The notes: generated by a model from the sequence alone, not told the origin. Positions 53,050 through 63,581 are shown, counted from the first letter of the stretch. The stretch is DNA of 64,000 nt from Flavobacterium aciduliphilum (GCF_003268855.1 NZ_QLSZ01000003.1:1-64000); one strand, 5' to 3'. Numbers and translations are program-made.

Positions 53050-55128
53050 TTATTTTGATGTTAGTATTGATTTTATTTTACCGCGTTTATCTGTAAAAAC
53101 AGAATATGTGGTTTGTATATTTCCATTTTGATTTTGATACATATAATTAAAAGTTTCCTCACCAAATTTTGATTTTATCAGGAACACCCTTTGAAGACCC
53201 CGTTTGTCTACATTAAAATTTTGATATAAATATGAATCAACAGTTTTTCTAATCTTTAAAACCTCATTATTAACTAAATTTCTTACATCATTTAGAATTC
53301 CTTTTTCTAAATTTTTAAAATCAATTTCTTTAATTTCAGGTTTTGATTTAGTATATGATTTTGATTTTATACTATTATTTTTTAATGTATTATTACTACT
53401 TTTTCTAAACATTGATTTACTAGAATCTGATGCCTTTAGAATAGGATCTCCAAATAAATTAAACTCTACAGCTGAAGTTACTCCATAATTATATTGTTCG
53501 TCTGGACAAGCATCAAATACATCTATCCTAGCTTTAGACAAAGCCATGCCGCAATTTATGTTATCAAAAAGAGCATCTATAAATGATTTTGCTACAATGT
53601 CTGCACTACTAATGTTTGATGAACAAGAACCAAAAGCCACTCTGCTAGAACCTACAAAGGCAAGTGTATTATTATTTAATGCACTATTTAACATTGAAGA
53701 TTGTTTATTATAGTCTATAAATTTAGCACCATAGCAAGCTTCAGTAATAAAAAAATTGGGATTAACTGCTTTTGCTATATGTTTTGGTGCTACAGCCCCA
53801 CCATTATCCCCATAAAATTGAGAAGCATTAGGAGCATTACTACCATGAAGATTGTAATAATAGAGCTCAGCCGATTCATCGTATACATTATCCACTGAGT
53901 TTATATCAATTTGCGGTGAGGTATGAAGTATTTTTTGAGCATTTGCATTTTGTATTATTTTTTCAGAAGCACTTTTCCAACTTAATGCCGTCATCCCAAA
54001 ACAATTATTGATCTGAACATTTGTTAAAAAACTATTACTTGATCTATCTAAATAATTTTTTAAATCATAAATATCGCTATCTGTTGCAAAAGGAATTCTT
54101 CCTACATTAAGCAGTAAACTTTCTTTGAAGATATTTCCATTCCATAATAATAACTCAAAATTATCAGTTTTAAGATAAGAATATGGCATATCTGTATCAA
54201 TTTCAAGGTCATCTTGGTAGCATCTTGGCTCATTATCAATAATCGCCATGGGAACCACATCATGTCCTCCTACAATAAAAAGATATTCCGCTTGAGAATT
54301 ATCATTTTGAAAATCTTTCAGCAATTCTACATAGCTTTTCCAGCCATCATCAGCGTCTATATTGCTGTAGGAATTATTGCCAGCATCAAGCAGAATATAT
54401 TGATGTCCGTATTCCTCTACCTGTGAGATGTAGTTTAAAATAGTCGATTCCACTTCTTCTTCTCCGCAATTTAGCCTCTTGGCTAGTGCATTTAAGTTAG
54501 TATAGATGATTCCATAAGAGTTATAGCCATTATTAAAAGATTGATTTCTTAAAATTTCAAAATTAGACTGGTCATTATTATTATTTGACTCATTTTCATA
54601 GTTATAACTTTCAATTTGATTACTTGATGAATCGCTTAACTTATTTTCTAACGTGTTAAATAACCTTATTAATTCAGTATAACAATGACCATAAGCTCTA
54701 CCGTTGGATGAATTTAAAAAAGAGTTTAAATTTGTGTCCGAAATCTTTTCAAAATTACCATAAGCATCAACTTTTAAAAAAGTCTTGAATGCTCCTATGG
54801 CATATAGAACATCTGAATTATTACCATTCTTAAGCTCTGAAATAAGTAAATTTACTACTTTTTTCAATTCATCCTCTTCTTTAGCCCAAGAGTCTGAATA
54901 TCTGGTTTTAAAAGCTGATCGTAGAGTATTCTTTATTTGATCTATTCTTTCTATCAATAAATTTAATATTCCACCTTTCAAAGCACGAAGCACTTCAGAA
55001 GAATTATCTTTGGATTCTTGGTGATGAGTAAAATTTTCTAATCCCTCAAGATGATTGCCACAATTATGACAAAATCGTGTGCGTACGTGTTGTCTGAGGT
55101 CTGCTCCGCAGTGGTTGCAAAAATTCAT
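53050..55128 (-). CDS. Zinc-ribbon, caspase/gingipain (clan CD)-like protease, 692 aa
   Basis: Residues 4-24 form a zinc ribbon (CNHCGAD, CHNCGN). A helical linker follows, then a C25/caspase-like fold (about 200-570). YLFIVGGHDVVPMAI starts the core. The catalytic dyad is the His in YYNLHGSNAP (about 428) and the Cys in ITEACYGAKF (about 465). FNLFGDPILKA is the usual end of C25 domains. No signal peptide is present, unlike secreted gingipains, so this is an intracellular protease. It heads an operon with the SPFH-like protein. Activation by an unknown signal is inferred. Confidence 0.78.
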   Translation of the reverse strand: MNFCNHCGADLRQHVRTRFCHNCGNHLEGLENFTHHQESKDNSSEVLRALKGGILNLLIERIDQIKNTLRSAFKTRYSDSWAKEEDELKKVVNLLISELKNGNNSDVLYAIGAFKTFLKVDAYGNFEKISDTNLNSFLNSSNGRAYGHCYTELIRLFNTLENKLSDSSSNQIESYNYENESNNNNDQSNFEILRNQSFNNGYNSYGIIYTNLNALAKRLNCGEEEVESTILNYISQVEEYGHQYILLDAGNNSYSNIDADDGWKSYVELLKDFQNDNSQAEYLFIVGGHDVVPMAIIDNEPRCYQDDLEIDTDMPYSYLKTDNFELLLWNGNIFKESLLLNVGRIPFATDSDIYDLKNYLDRSSNSFLTNVQINNCFGMTALSWKSASEKIIQNANAQKILHTSPQIDINSVDNVYDESAELYYYNLHGSNAPNASQFYGDNGGAVAPKHIAKAVNPNFFITEACYGAKFIDYNKQSSMLNSALNNNTLAFVGSSRVAFGSCSSNISSADIVAKSFIDALFDNINCGMALSKARIDVFDACPDEQYNYGVTSAVEFNLFGDPILKASDSSKSMFRKSSNNTLKNNSIKSKSYTKSKPEIKEIDFKNLEKGILNDVRNLVNNEVLKIRKTVDSYLYQNFNVDKRGLQRVFLIKSKFGEETFNYMYQNQNGNIQTTYSVFTDKRGKIKSILTSK

Positions 55129-55184
55129 TTTATTGTAGTTTTTACAAATATATTATCTTAAATAGTTTTACAAAATTATCAAAT

Positions 55185-57473
55185 TTAATTTTGTAATGTA
55201 TTATTTATTTTTCTTTTTAAATAAATAGCATATTGGCTCATTTCATCCATAAGTTTTTTCACATCAAGGTCGGAAGCATTTGGATAAATTTCTTTAATAT
55301 TATTTTGCACTTTTTCAATATGTTCAATTGCTCCAGAATAATTATTCGCTACAAAATTTTCAGACATTACTTTTAATCCTTGATTTAAAACTGCAATGGC
55401 ATATGCTTTTTTTTGCTCTGCTTCCAGGATGAGCTCTATTTTCCCTTCTTTAGGCAACCATTTTAAAAATGCTTTTTCTTTTTTCTCAATGTATTTTGAT
55501 TGATTAGGATCAAAATACGTCATTTTTATTATAAGAGGAGCTTTTTCTATTGTTTTATCCGGGTTATTTAAATCAAACTTCAATAAACCGATACCTTGTA
55601 AACCAGGATAAATTGCATTTAATTCTAATTGAATCGTATTGTTATTTACTTTCTTAAAAGGATACCCATACAATTGTTTAAAAATAATTTTATCATTGTA
55701 TTCTACTTCAATCTTTACATCGCTAACGCAAGGGCTTAATAAGCTGGTTAATTCTTTTTGAAAAACAGATGCAATATTTTTGGAAGAGCCTATAAAATTT
55801 AATAATCCTCCACCTGTTGTTGCTAGTTGGGATAGTAACGCTTGGTTATAAAATTGCCCTACTCCTATAGCAGATAATTCTATACCTTTATCATTGTACT
55901 CTTTCGATTTTTTTATAGTTACAAGTGGGTCGTCGGCACCATAACCATCTGTCAACAATACCAATCGATTCGTTCCTTTTGGTATTTGTTTTTTTAAAAT
56001 TTGATTATAACCCATAACCATTCCATTATAAATATTGGTACCACCCCCTGCTTCAATGTCTTCAATCATATCTTTTAAGTATTTACCATCACCTACCGGC
56101 TGTGAAGGCACTAAAAGGGTTGCTTCGTGATCATACGCTATTAATGATACTATATCTTTGGATCTTAATTTACTAATAAATTGTAATAATGATTTTTTAA
56201 GAGCTCCTATTCTATCATCTCCTTCCATTGAGCCGCTTTTATCAACCACTAATGAAATATTTATTGGATCTCCTTTTAAATCTATGTTCGCTGTACGAAT
56301 TTTAAACCGTAATTCTAATACAGCTTCTTTTGAAAGTGCATTTATGGAGTCGTTTGCCCATTTTAATTTTAATTCTATAGGGTCAGTCGGTTCGGGATAT
56401 TGTTTGGATATGAACTCTCTAAAATCTTTTAAAAAAAGTTGGTCAGGGGTAGGAACAAATCGCTCGGGAAATTCTAATTTAGGATCTGGATTGTAAATAA
56501 TGGTTGATTCTGAATTTGAAATTCCTCTTAGATGAGAAAAATTCAAAACATCAACTTCCTTTTGGTATTTAAAATTAATTAAATATTTATTTTTGTTTGG
56601 TAATAAAAAAGAAACTCGACCATCTTTATCCATTTTCCCCTTATAAATCTTATTGGTTCCCAGCATTTGAAGATAAATCAATTCCTTGCTAATATCGTTT
56701 CCACTTAACTTATTTACTTTAATTTTTACAGCAACTCGAGAAGAAGTCCCTTTTAATTCTTTAGGAAGTATTTGACTAATTGTATCATTAATTACAATTT
56801 CTTTTAAATCTGTTGGCTGGTATGTAAATTGCAATTCATATATTCCTGATTTTTTTGTGTCTACATAATCAAAACTTTCTATCCCATCAATATCAACTTC
56901 AAATTCAGTGTTTATTGGAACTACAAAGTTTGCTATTCCTTGTTCGTTTGTTTTACCTAAAAATATTTTTTGTAGTTTATAGCTTGTTAGGTTAACATAA
57001 AAATTTTTAAGTGGATTATCATCATCTTTAACTACTTTTAGCTTTACAATAGCAGTTGTTGACTCATGTTGTGGATCAATTAGTTTTGTCTGATCTATTT
57101 GAATCAAATTAAATTGTTTTCTATCTATTTTGGCTCTATGTGTTCTTTTATAATGTTCAATATCATATGTTATTAGATTTTTACCTGTTGAATAACCTTT
57201 ATCTATACCATAAATATAGCAACAATTTTTCATTTCAAGAATATTTACTGCCCATTCATTCCCAGTTGTTATGTTAAAAACTACTTCACCTTTTGTATTG
57301 GTGTTTTTAGAGACTCTTTGTTTTGATAAGGTTTCAATTATTGTAACCGGTATATTAGCCATTGGCTCCTGCTGATTATTAATCACCTTGATTGTTTGAA
57401 CCCTTAAAAAATTTGATTGTGAAAATCCAATAAAATTTAACAGTAAAAAAAATAATACAATCGTTTTTTTCAT
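55185..57473 (-). CDS. Secreted von Willebrand factor A domain protein, 762 aa
   Basis: A signal peptide (1-19: KKTIVLFFLLLNFIGFS) is followed by three strand-rich modules (about 25-330) with a repeated pattern like FNITTG/FVVPIN/FLLPNK, probably carboxypeptidase-regulatory or Ig-like. The VWA domain (about 395-580) has a full MIDAS start ISLVVDKSGSMEGDD, then GGTNIYNGM and LVLLTDGYG. The tail is helical. It would bind protein ligands outside the cytoplasm through a metal ion. It lies 56 nt upstream of the caspase-like gene. Confidence 0.82.
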   Translation of the reverse strand: MKKTIVLFFLLLNFIGFSQSNFLRVQTIKVINNQQEPMANIPVTIIETLSKQRVSKNTNTKGEVVFNITTGNEWAVNILEMKNCCYIYGIDKGYSTGKNLITYDIEHYKRTHRAKIDRKQFNLIQIDQTKLIDPQHESTTAIVKLKVVKDDDNPLKNFYVNLTSYKLQKIFLGKTNEQGIANFVVPINTEFEVDIDGIESFDYVDTKKSGIYELQFTYQPTDLKEIVINDTISQILPKELKGTSSRVAVKIKVNKLSGNDISKELIYLQMLGTNKIYKGKMDKDGRVSFLLPNKNKYLINFKYQKEVDVLNFSHLRGISNSESTIIYNPDPKLEFPERFVPTPDQLFLKDFREFISKQYPEPTDPIELKLKWANDSINALSKEAVLELRFKIRTANIDLKGDPINISLVVDKSGSMEGDDRIGALKKSLLQFISKLRSKDIVSLIAYDHEATLLVPSQPVGDGKYLKDMIEDIEAGGGTNIYNGMVMGYNQILKKQIPKGTNRLVLLTDGYGADDPLVTIKKSKEYNDKGIELSAIGVGQFYNQALLSQLATTGGGLLNFIGSSKNIASVFQKELTSLLSPCVSDVKIEVEYNDKIIFKQLYGYPFKKVNNNTIQLELNAIYPGLQGIGLLKFDLNNPDKTIEKAPLIIKMTYFDPNQSKYIEKKEKAFLKWLPKEGKIELILEAEQKKAYAIAVLNQGLKVMSENFVANNYSGAIEHIEKVQNNIKEIYPNASDLDVKKLMDEMSQYAIYLKRKINNTLQN

Positions 57474-57628
57474 AATTTAAATATTTTATTTCTAGATAAC
57501 GAAAAATATTTGTTAATATTTTACAATTACACTAAAACAAATCAAAACCCATTAAAAAAATAATTGGTTTCATTTAACCAAAAAAAGAAAGTTAAAAAAG
57601 GATTGGGTCATTTAATTTAAAAGTCTTC

Positions 57629-57862
57629 TTAATCTTGAAAAAACACTTCCAAATCAAACAAAATTTTACTTGTTAAAGTTTCTCCTAAATTATTATTGTT
57701 TATAATATCAAAAATTTGGTTTACGTTATAATTTTCGTTTTTTAAATAATTCAAAACAAATCTTTTCCAGATAGCTCTAACTCTTTTATTCATCGTTTTA
57801 TGAGTTAATACCCAGTCGAATAGTTCATTTGGTGTTTTGGTTTTTAATTTATTTTTTTCCAT
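57629..57862 (-). CDS. Hypothetical protein, 77 aa
   Basis: A small basic-to-neutral helical protein (LFDWVLTHKTMNKRVRAIWK). No family recognised. It lies 16 nt after the two tandem paralogues and is likely in their operon. A terminator was not clearly seen after it. Confidence 0.5.
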   Translation of the reverse strand: MEKNKLKTKTPNELFDWVLTHKTMNKRVRAIWKRFVLNYLKNENYNVNQIFDIINNNNLGETLTSKILFDLEVFFQD

Positions 57863-57878
57863 TTTATATTTTTTTTAT

Positions 57879-58451
57879 TTAAAAATTGTCTATATCAATC
57901 GCTCCTAAATCTACTTCAGGATAACCAAATTGTTTGATTAATTCTTCTTGCATATAGTTAAGCCCATTTGGATTGATGCAAAAATGCAATACCTGCTCTA
58001 TGTTTTTTAACTCTTCTTTTAAATGACTATTGGACTTGTTTAGTATGCTTGCAAAGGCTCTAAACTCGTCTTTTGCAAGGTAGATACCATCAAAAATACC
58101 TAATACTTTTTCGGAAAATAAGCGGTATTCCATAAACGTTCTAAAAATGCTTTGTATATCAAATGGATGTAGTTTCTCTTTAAGGGAACGCGCATATGCT
58201 TTGGCATCGAGTTGGTCCATAATTGTTTCTTTAAAATCTTTCCATTTGTTATACTGAACTTTTGAAATAAAACGACCCTCTTTAAAATCATAATAACTAC
58301 AATTGATATCTAAAGCTTTCATTAAAGCCGTTATCATTTGCAAACGGTAATATCGAGAAGGATTGTTTTCATATTTTTCAAAGGACCATTCTTGTATTTT
58401 GGTATCATAGGTGTATAAATCTAAAAAGGTGTCTAGTAATTGCTTTTCCAT
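57879..58451 (-). CDS. Hypothetical protein, 190 aa, paralogue B of a tandem pair
   Basis: LLDTFLDLYTYDTKIQEWSF, YRLQMITALMKALDINCSYY and the C-terminal EELIKQFGYPEVDLGAIDID align with the upstream 189-aa protein. The protein is soluble and helical. The function is unknown; the start is 14 nt after the paralogue's stop. Confidence 0.65.
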   Translation of the reverse strand: MEKQLLDTFLDLYTYDTKIQEWSFEKYENNPSRYYRLQMITALMKALDINCSYYDFKEGRFISKVQYNKWKDFKETIMDQLDAKAYARSLKEKLHPFDIQSIFRTFMEYRLFSEKVLGIFDGIYLAKDEFRAFASILNKSNSHLKEELKNIEQVLHFCINPNGLNYMQEELIKQFGYPEVDLGAIDIDNF

Positions 58452-58465
58452 AGTTTTATTATTTA

Positions 58466-59035
58466 TTATATCCAGTCAGAATCTATTTCATCAAGGTCTC
58501 CCACTGGGTAGTTGTATTTTTCTATCAATTCTTGCTTTGTAATATTGATTTGATTAGGATTGATTAGGTATTCTAGTATATTGTCTATGGCTTTGATATC
58601 GGATTGAAGTTTGTTATTAATGGTATCAATGATTAGTATTGGATATCTATTGTTCTCTGAATATTCCAATACGCTATCCTTTACACTTGTTAGTTTTTGC
58701 AATTGCATTCTATAACTGAACAATATTTCAAACATAAATTGACCATCAATTTGTTTTTTTTCTTCAGTATTGATTGTTTGAAAAAGTATGGGGTAGCTCT
58801 TTTTTATTTTGGTTATCAATTCGGATTGCACTAATTGGTTCTGTCCCAATAGAAATTCTCCATACTGAAATTCTTGATAGGAACAGTTTATTTGTAATGC
58901 CTTCATCAAAGCCTCTATTGCTTGTAATCGATACAAACGCGGTGGATTATTGGTGAAATTATCCTTTGACCATTTACCTATATTATTGCTTAAAGTATAG
59001 ATTTCTAAAAAACTGGTTAACAATTGGTTTGTCAT
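58466..59035 (-). CDS. Hypothetical protein, 189 aa, paralogue A of a tandem pair
   Basis: The ATG at 59035 (MTNQLLTSFLEIYTL) is preferred over one at 59059, because the latter would overlap the helicase gene by 13 nt and adds residues absent from the paralogue. It shares NNPPRLYRLQAIEALMKALQ and the ending YPVGDLDEIDS with paralogue B. It follows the nuclease-helicase gene closely, so both copies may serve it. Confidence 0.65.
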   Translation of the reverse strand: MTNQLLTSFLEIYTLSNNIGKWSKDNFTNNPPRLYRLQAIEALMKALQINCSYQEFQYGEFLLGQNQLVQSELITKIKKSYPILFQTINTEEKKQIDGQFMFEILFSYRMQLQKLTSVKDSVLEYSENNRYPILIIDTINNKLQSDIKAIDNILEYLINPNQINITKQELIEKYNYPVGDLDEIDSDWI

Positions 59036-59046
59036 ATGTTTTAAAG

Positions 59047-62000
59047 TTAAAAAATACATTGAGCAAGTTCCTTAAATCTGCAAAATGGATTTGCTAATTT
59101 TATTTGTTTTGGTGATTTACAATCTGGTTCAAAAATTGAATCATTAGCCACCATAATAAAAATAGCTTTAGCCCTTGATACTGCAACATTAAATCTATTA
59201 GGAGAATATAGAAAGTCCATTCCTCTTGGAGCGTCTTCTGGTGAAGAAGTAGCTACTGAATAGATAATTACTGGAGCTTCTTGCCCCTGAAACTTATCTA
59301 CAGTACCGACTGATATGCCTTCAACTTGTTCTACTATTCTCTGCACCTGTGCATTATATGGTGATATAACTTTAATATCTTTTTTTGTTAGTACTGTTTG
59401 TCTATTTTCACTGTTATTCCATTTTATATCTCCTTTAGTAAGTTCATTTACAATTTTAATTATTGTATCAACTTCTTCCTGCGATGAGTTTGTATTACCT
59501 TTATGATTTACATTTACACTTACATGAAATAAGCCAGAACCTGCAAATTTGGTATTTCCTATAATTGACTGATTGCGAAGTTGATCTCGTGCATGTAATT
59601 TATTTTCATAAAATATTTCGGAATCAAAGTCACAAATAGTAGGATGCATCCTCCATGTTTCTTCTAAAAAAACACCTTGCTCTGGAGCTATTGTTTGACG
59701 ACCATTAATTATATGCTCTAAAGCAGAAACTTCTGTTCCCTCAGGATGCACACCTTGTTGCGGCTGTTGTAATTGTTGTGGGTCTCCTAGTAAAATAATG
59801 TTTTTAGTTGATTTTGAAATAGCAAGGGTATCAATTAAAGCCAATTGACCTGCTTCATCCACAAATAAATAATCTACAGTATCATTGTAATTTGCAGTAC
59901 TCCACATAAAACTAGTTCCCGCGACTACATTAGCTGTATCTAGTTGAGAAAGCATTTTAGTATTATCTGAAAAAGTTTGCCAAGGATTATCTTCTTCAAC
60001 ACCCGAAGAAACTTTTTGAATCATATTTATTCTAAGTCCAATTTTGTCTGCCTCAGATTGAATTTTTTCTAACAAACCTGTAATTACTTTATGTGATAAA
60101 GCTGTTACTCCTATTTTTTTATTTTCTTGGATTAGCTTTATAATCATATTACTTGCTGTATAACTTTTGCCTGTTCCAGGAGGTCCTTGTATAGATAATA
60201 TTGAGTTATCTAATTTTAAAGACCAATCCGTCGCAAGCTCCAATGTGTTACCTGAGTTATTTACCACACCGTTTGTTCTAGGTATATTCCTTAATAGCAA
60301 ATCTCTAGCAGCTCTATAATTAGGTAAATCCGATTCAAAACCATTTTCTACAATCCACTCAGCCATTTCTATGATAGCATTTTCTTTATCAGTTGTTGGA
60401 AAATCTTCAAAAGGAAAAATAGCTATAGGATGCTGTCCTGCTTTGGCTATTCCTTTTTTAATTTTAACTTCCCGACGTATTAAATCAATACTATCCACTA
60501 TCCCTGCACTTTCTCCATCTTGATTCTTTATTTTAGCATTCTTTTTAATATCGGATTCTTGATTTGGGAAAGTATATGTTTCAACCAAACTACTTTTCAC
60601 TTTTTCGGATTGGCCTGTAAATTGCAAATAACTAAGAGCAGCTCTTTCTTCTATTAGTTCATCAGCAGGCATGGATAATAACCTGAAATATTCCCACCAA
60701 AATGATTTTTTCTCACGACGGTACCAATTGAGCATGTGTGCCAAAATAAATTTTGCTTTATCAATACTCGTAATTCTCTCCGAACTATTTTCAGATACAC
60801 CATCCATTAATGCATCGAAAATAGGTTTAATTCTTTCCATATGTGCATTAATGCCTTCACTTGCTTCTCCATCAACTATCTCAGGCCTGGTAATTTCTGT
60901 GCCATTCGCAATTAAACTAGCTCTTAATTCTTCCAACCATACATGTAAATGGTAGGTACTTACACAATCATCTTGATTGTATAATTGAATTCCTTCTATC
61001 ATATCTTTTGTTGCATCGTGAAGATTTTGTGTTTCTAATAAAAATTCATATTCAGCTTTAAGTTTAGATAAAGTTCTTAATTCCATTTCTCTGGTATATC
61101 CAAAAAATTTCTCTAAATCTTTAATTGAATATTTCTCTACACTTGCTCTAACAGATTGTCTTACTATACCATACAAATCAATAAATTTACCCGCTCTTAA
61201 AAAGGAATCTATTTCTGTCTCACAGGTTGCGTATTTACTCATCAATCGTTTAAAAGCGGTTGTTTCATAGGGAGCATAATGATAAATATGTAAATTAGGT
61301 TCTTCAACCAATTTATTAATTGTAAACGATACAAATTTTTCAAAGGCAGACTTTTCTTCCTCTTCATTTTTTGCCCAAATGGGATAATATTTACCCTCAC
61401 AGTACCATCCAAATAGATATTCTAAACCGCCTGGTTCTATCATTGGATCTCCTTCTAAATCCAAATAAATATCTTGTTTTGTCGGTTCAGGAAGTTTATT
61501 AAACCCTTTATTAGGTTCTATATTTAATGTTTCATAGATGTTTCTGGATTCCTCCCTCCCTTTATATTGTACTCTAGCTTGTTCTTTTAGTTTTTGATAG
61601 GTATCAACAGCTCCTTTCATTGGAACAAAGTCATTTGGAATATCCCAATTTGCAAATTCTTTTAACGTATGTATTTGTTGGTTTTTAATTTCTTTAATTT
61701 GAGCAGTACCCATACCTGCAACAAAACCAAGATGATCATCTTGTCTTCTTTTTTTATTACATTCTTCCCACCAATTACAAATATCACAATGTGTTATTGG
61801 TTCTGGATAGGTTGTAATTTCATTTTTAATTGCTTCTAATAAACGTTTTTTTGCTAATCTTACAAATGAAATATAATCATCAACTCTATATTCTATTTTG
61901 CCCTCAGGATTTTGTACCCACATTTTTTCGGGCATTTGACCTTGAATAGATCCTATTTTTTCTGAATAGAGTGCAATTTGTAAAATTGTACCAGCGCGAG

Positions 62001-62415
62001 TTTCAGTAGCTAGTTTTGTATCTAAAACTTCGTATGACCAATTTCCTAACTTGCTTGGTGTATCTACTTTTAAAATAAAATCGGCCCAACCACCCCATAT
62101 TCCATTTTCTACAAGCCGTGCTTGATATATAACATCAATTCCATTTTCCATAGCGGAAATGGTGTCTTGTTCTGCATTACTATTCTCTTGATTAATTTCT
62201 ACAATCGATTTACCTTGTGCTCTTAATTGACTTAGAAATTCTTGCTCAAAATTTAAACCTCTTTCGCGCAACATGTCTAATACCCTATTGCTGTAAATTG
62301 GTTTTTTTAATTCTCCTAAAGCAGCTTTTTTATTCAAATTAGTTAAATGTTTGCAACTAATGTGATTGGCTAAATCAGATGGGGAGAATATTATAGTATT
62401 ATTTACTTTTTTCAT
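59047..62415 (-). CDS. TM0106-type RecB-like nuclease fused to a DNA2/NAM7-type helicase, 1122 aa
   Basis: The N-terminal half is a TM0106-type RecB-like nuclease: TNLNKKAALG, DTKLATETRAGTILQIALYS, and a cysteine group (CDICNWWEEC, about 210-219). A RNase H-like stretch follows (DIYLDLEGDPMIEPGG; LYNQDDCVSTYHLHVWL). The helicase core begins about 730 with Walker A QGPPGTGKSYTA (about 742), has VDEAGQLALID (about 853) and ends with VDKFQGQEAPVIIYS and FNVAVSRAK (SF1B). It would unwind and trim DNA or RNA. This architecture is known from stand-alone genes and defence islands. Confidence 0.85.
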   Translation of the reverse strand: MKKVNNTIIFSPSDLANHISCKHLTNLNKKAALGELKKPIYSNRVLDMLRERGLNFEQEFLSQLRAQGKSIVEINQENSNAEQDTISAMENGIDVIYQARLVENGIWGGWADFILKVDTPSKLGNWSYEVLDTKLATETRAGTILQIALYSEKIGSIQGQMPEKMWVQNPEGKIEYRVDDYISFVRLAKKRLLEAIKNEITTYPEPITHCDICNWWEECNKKRRQDDHLGFVAGMGTAQIKEIKNQQIHTLKEFANWDIPNDFVPMKGAVDTYQKLKEQARVQYKGREESRNIYETLNIEPNKGFNKLPEPTKQDIYLDLEGDPMIEPGGLEYLFGWYCEGKYYPIWAKNEEEEKSAFEKFVSFTINKLVEEPNLHIYHYAPYETTAFKRLMSKYATCETEIDSFLRAGKFIDLYGIVRQSVRASVEKYSIKDLEKFFGYTREMELRTLSKLKAEYEFLLETQNLHDATKDMIEGIQLYNQDDCVSTYHLHVWLEELRASLIANGTEITRPEIVDGEASEGINAHMERIKPIFDALMDGVSENSSERITSIDKAKFILAHMLNWYRREKKSFWWEYFRLLSMPADELIEERAALSYLQFTGQSEKVKSSLVETYTFPNQESDIKKNAKIKNQDGESAGIVDSIDLIRREVKIKKGIAKAGQHPIAIFPFEDFPTTDKENAIIEMAEWIVENGFESDLPNYRAARDLLLRNIPRTNGVVNNSGNTLELATDWSLKLDNSILSIQGPPGTGKSYTASNMIIKLIQENKKIGVTALSHKVITGLLEKIQSEADKIGLRINMIQKVSSGVEEDNPWQTFSDNTKMLSQLDTANVVAGTSFMWSTANYNDTVDYLFVDEAGQLALIDTLAISKSTKNIILLGDPQQLQQPQQGVHPEGTEVSALEHIINGRQTIAPEQGVFLEETWRMHPTICDFDSEIFYENKLHARDQLRNQSIIGNTKFAGSGLFHVSVNVNHKGNTNSSQEEVDTIIKIVNELTKGDIKWNNSENRQTVLTKKDIKVISPYNAQVQRIVEQVEGISVGTVDKFQGQEAPVIIYSVATSSPEDAPRGMDFLYSPNRFNVAVSRAKAIFIMVANDSIFEPDCKSPKQIKLANPFCRFKELAQCIF

Positions 62416-62486
62416 ATGTTTAATTTTTATTTTGTATTGCCAACTCTCAAATTATTGTAATTTATCGCTAATATATTTTTTGCATT

Positions 62487-63581
62487 TTACTTTATTAACT
62501 CATAACCATCAGCGCTCATTACAACAATTCTGTTGTCGCTTGTTTTTATAAGTTTAACCATATCTTTTAATTTCGTTTGAAGTTTTATTATATTCTTACT
62601 TGGATATGTTGTTAAATCATAACAATAAAGTGCATTTCTGTTTAAAATAAATGCATTATCATTTATGATGGAAAAGTCAACAATAGGGTTTGAAAAAGTA
62701 ATTTTATTTTTCCAATCCTCCATTTCTTGAATGTATTCATACATTGCTCCATTTTCTCCTTTTAACAATTCTTGTTTTTCTTCTGGGGTTTTTGAATTGT
62801 ATTCCGTTATTTGCTCTTTAAGAAAATCTTCCTCTGAGCTATCCTCTTTATTTACAAAAGGACCTTCTATTTCTTCATTATAATTTTGATCCCGATTAAG
62901 AACATAATCAAACTGAACTTTTTTTTCACCTAAAACATTCAAATGTTGTGCTTGACCAAAATCTCCAACTGTAGACGATTTGATTCCTAACCATTTTTCA
63001 TTTCCATCTCCTTTTACAATATGCTCGTAAGTACCATTATCAGGAAGATTAATAGTATTAGTATGAATTGGAACTCTAGGATTGGAAATGTCAAATTCAA
63101 AAATATATTTAGGAAATACTATATTGTCTAACAGAATCAACTTGTTACCTACAATAACTATGTCATCTATTGCTTTGTTTTTTACGGCAACGATAGGTAA
63201 ATTGATTTGTTTGAATTTAAAGTCAACTTGACTTAAGTCTAATAAAGAACAAAGTTCTCCTAAACCATTTTTTTTCTTTTTATAGGCTCCACCAAGATAT
63301 ACCACATCGTCTTTTATGGCAATGGAACTAAAATTAAATTGATTGTTAAACCCTATGTATTCTCCATTTTCTCTATACATTTTTAACGCTTTTTCTTTAA
63401 AATTGATAGACACAAATATTCCATGCTTTTGACAATAAACAGTCTTGGAACCATAAGGTATATCAATTGAACCTAGGTTTATTATTTGTTCTTTTTCTAT
63501 AGTTGCAACGATGCTTTGAGTTTTTTGAGGGATTATAAATAGGTTTTTCATATCAATGAATGTATTTATGGTTAGTTCCAA
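62487..63581 (-). CDS. Hypothetical beta-propeller-like protein, 364 aa
   Basis: Repeated strand units (YGSKTVYCQKHGIFVSINF, VVYLGGAYKKKKN, NKLILLDNIVFPKYIFEFD, NDNAFILNRNALYCYDL) suggest a propeller. An acidic insert lies near residue 225-285. No signal peptide. It overlaps the end of the SbcC-like gene by 10 nt, so the two are translationally coupled, which is unusual for an sbcC gene. Confidence 0.6.
   Translation of the reverse strand: MELTINTFIDMKNLFIIPQKTQSIVATIEKEQIINLGSIDIPYGSKTVYCQKHGIFVSINFKEKALKMYRENGEYIGFNNQFNFSSIAIKDDVVYLGGAYKKKKNGLGELCSLLDLSQVDFKFKQINLPIVAVKNKAIDDIVIVGNKLILLDNIVFPKYIFEFDISNPRVPIHTNTINLPDNGTYEHIVKGDGNEKWLGIKSSTVGDFGQAQHLNVLGEKKVQFDYVLNRDQNYNEEIEGPFVNKEDSSEEDFLKEQITEYNSKTPEEKQELLKGENGAMYEYIQEMEDWKNKITFSNPIVDFSIINDNAFILNRNALYCYDLTTYPSKNIIKLQTKLKDMVKLIKTSDNRIVVMSADGYELIK

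Noticed and set aside
53050..55128. Secreted gingipain-type virulence protease
   Set aside because: There is no signal peptide or type IX sorting domain; an N-terminal zinc ribbon indicates a cytoplasmic protein.
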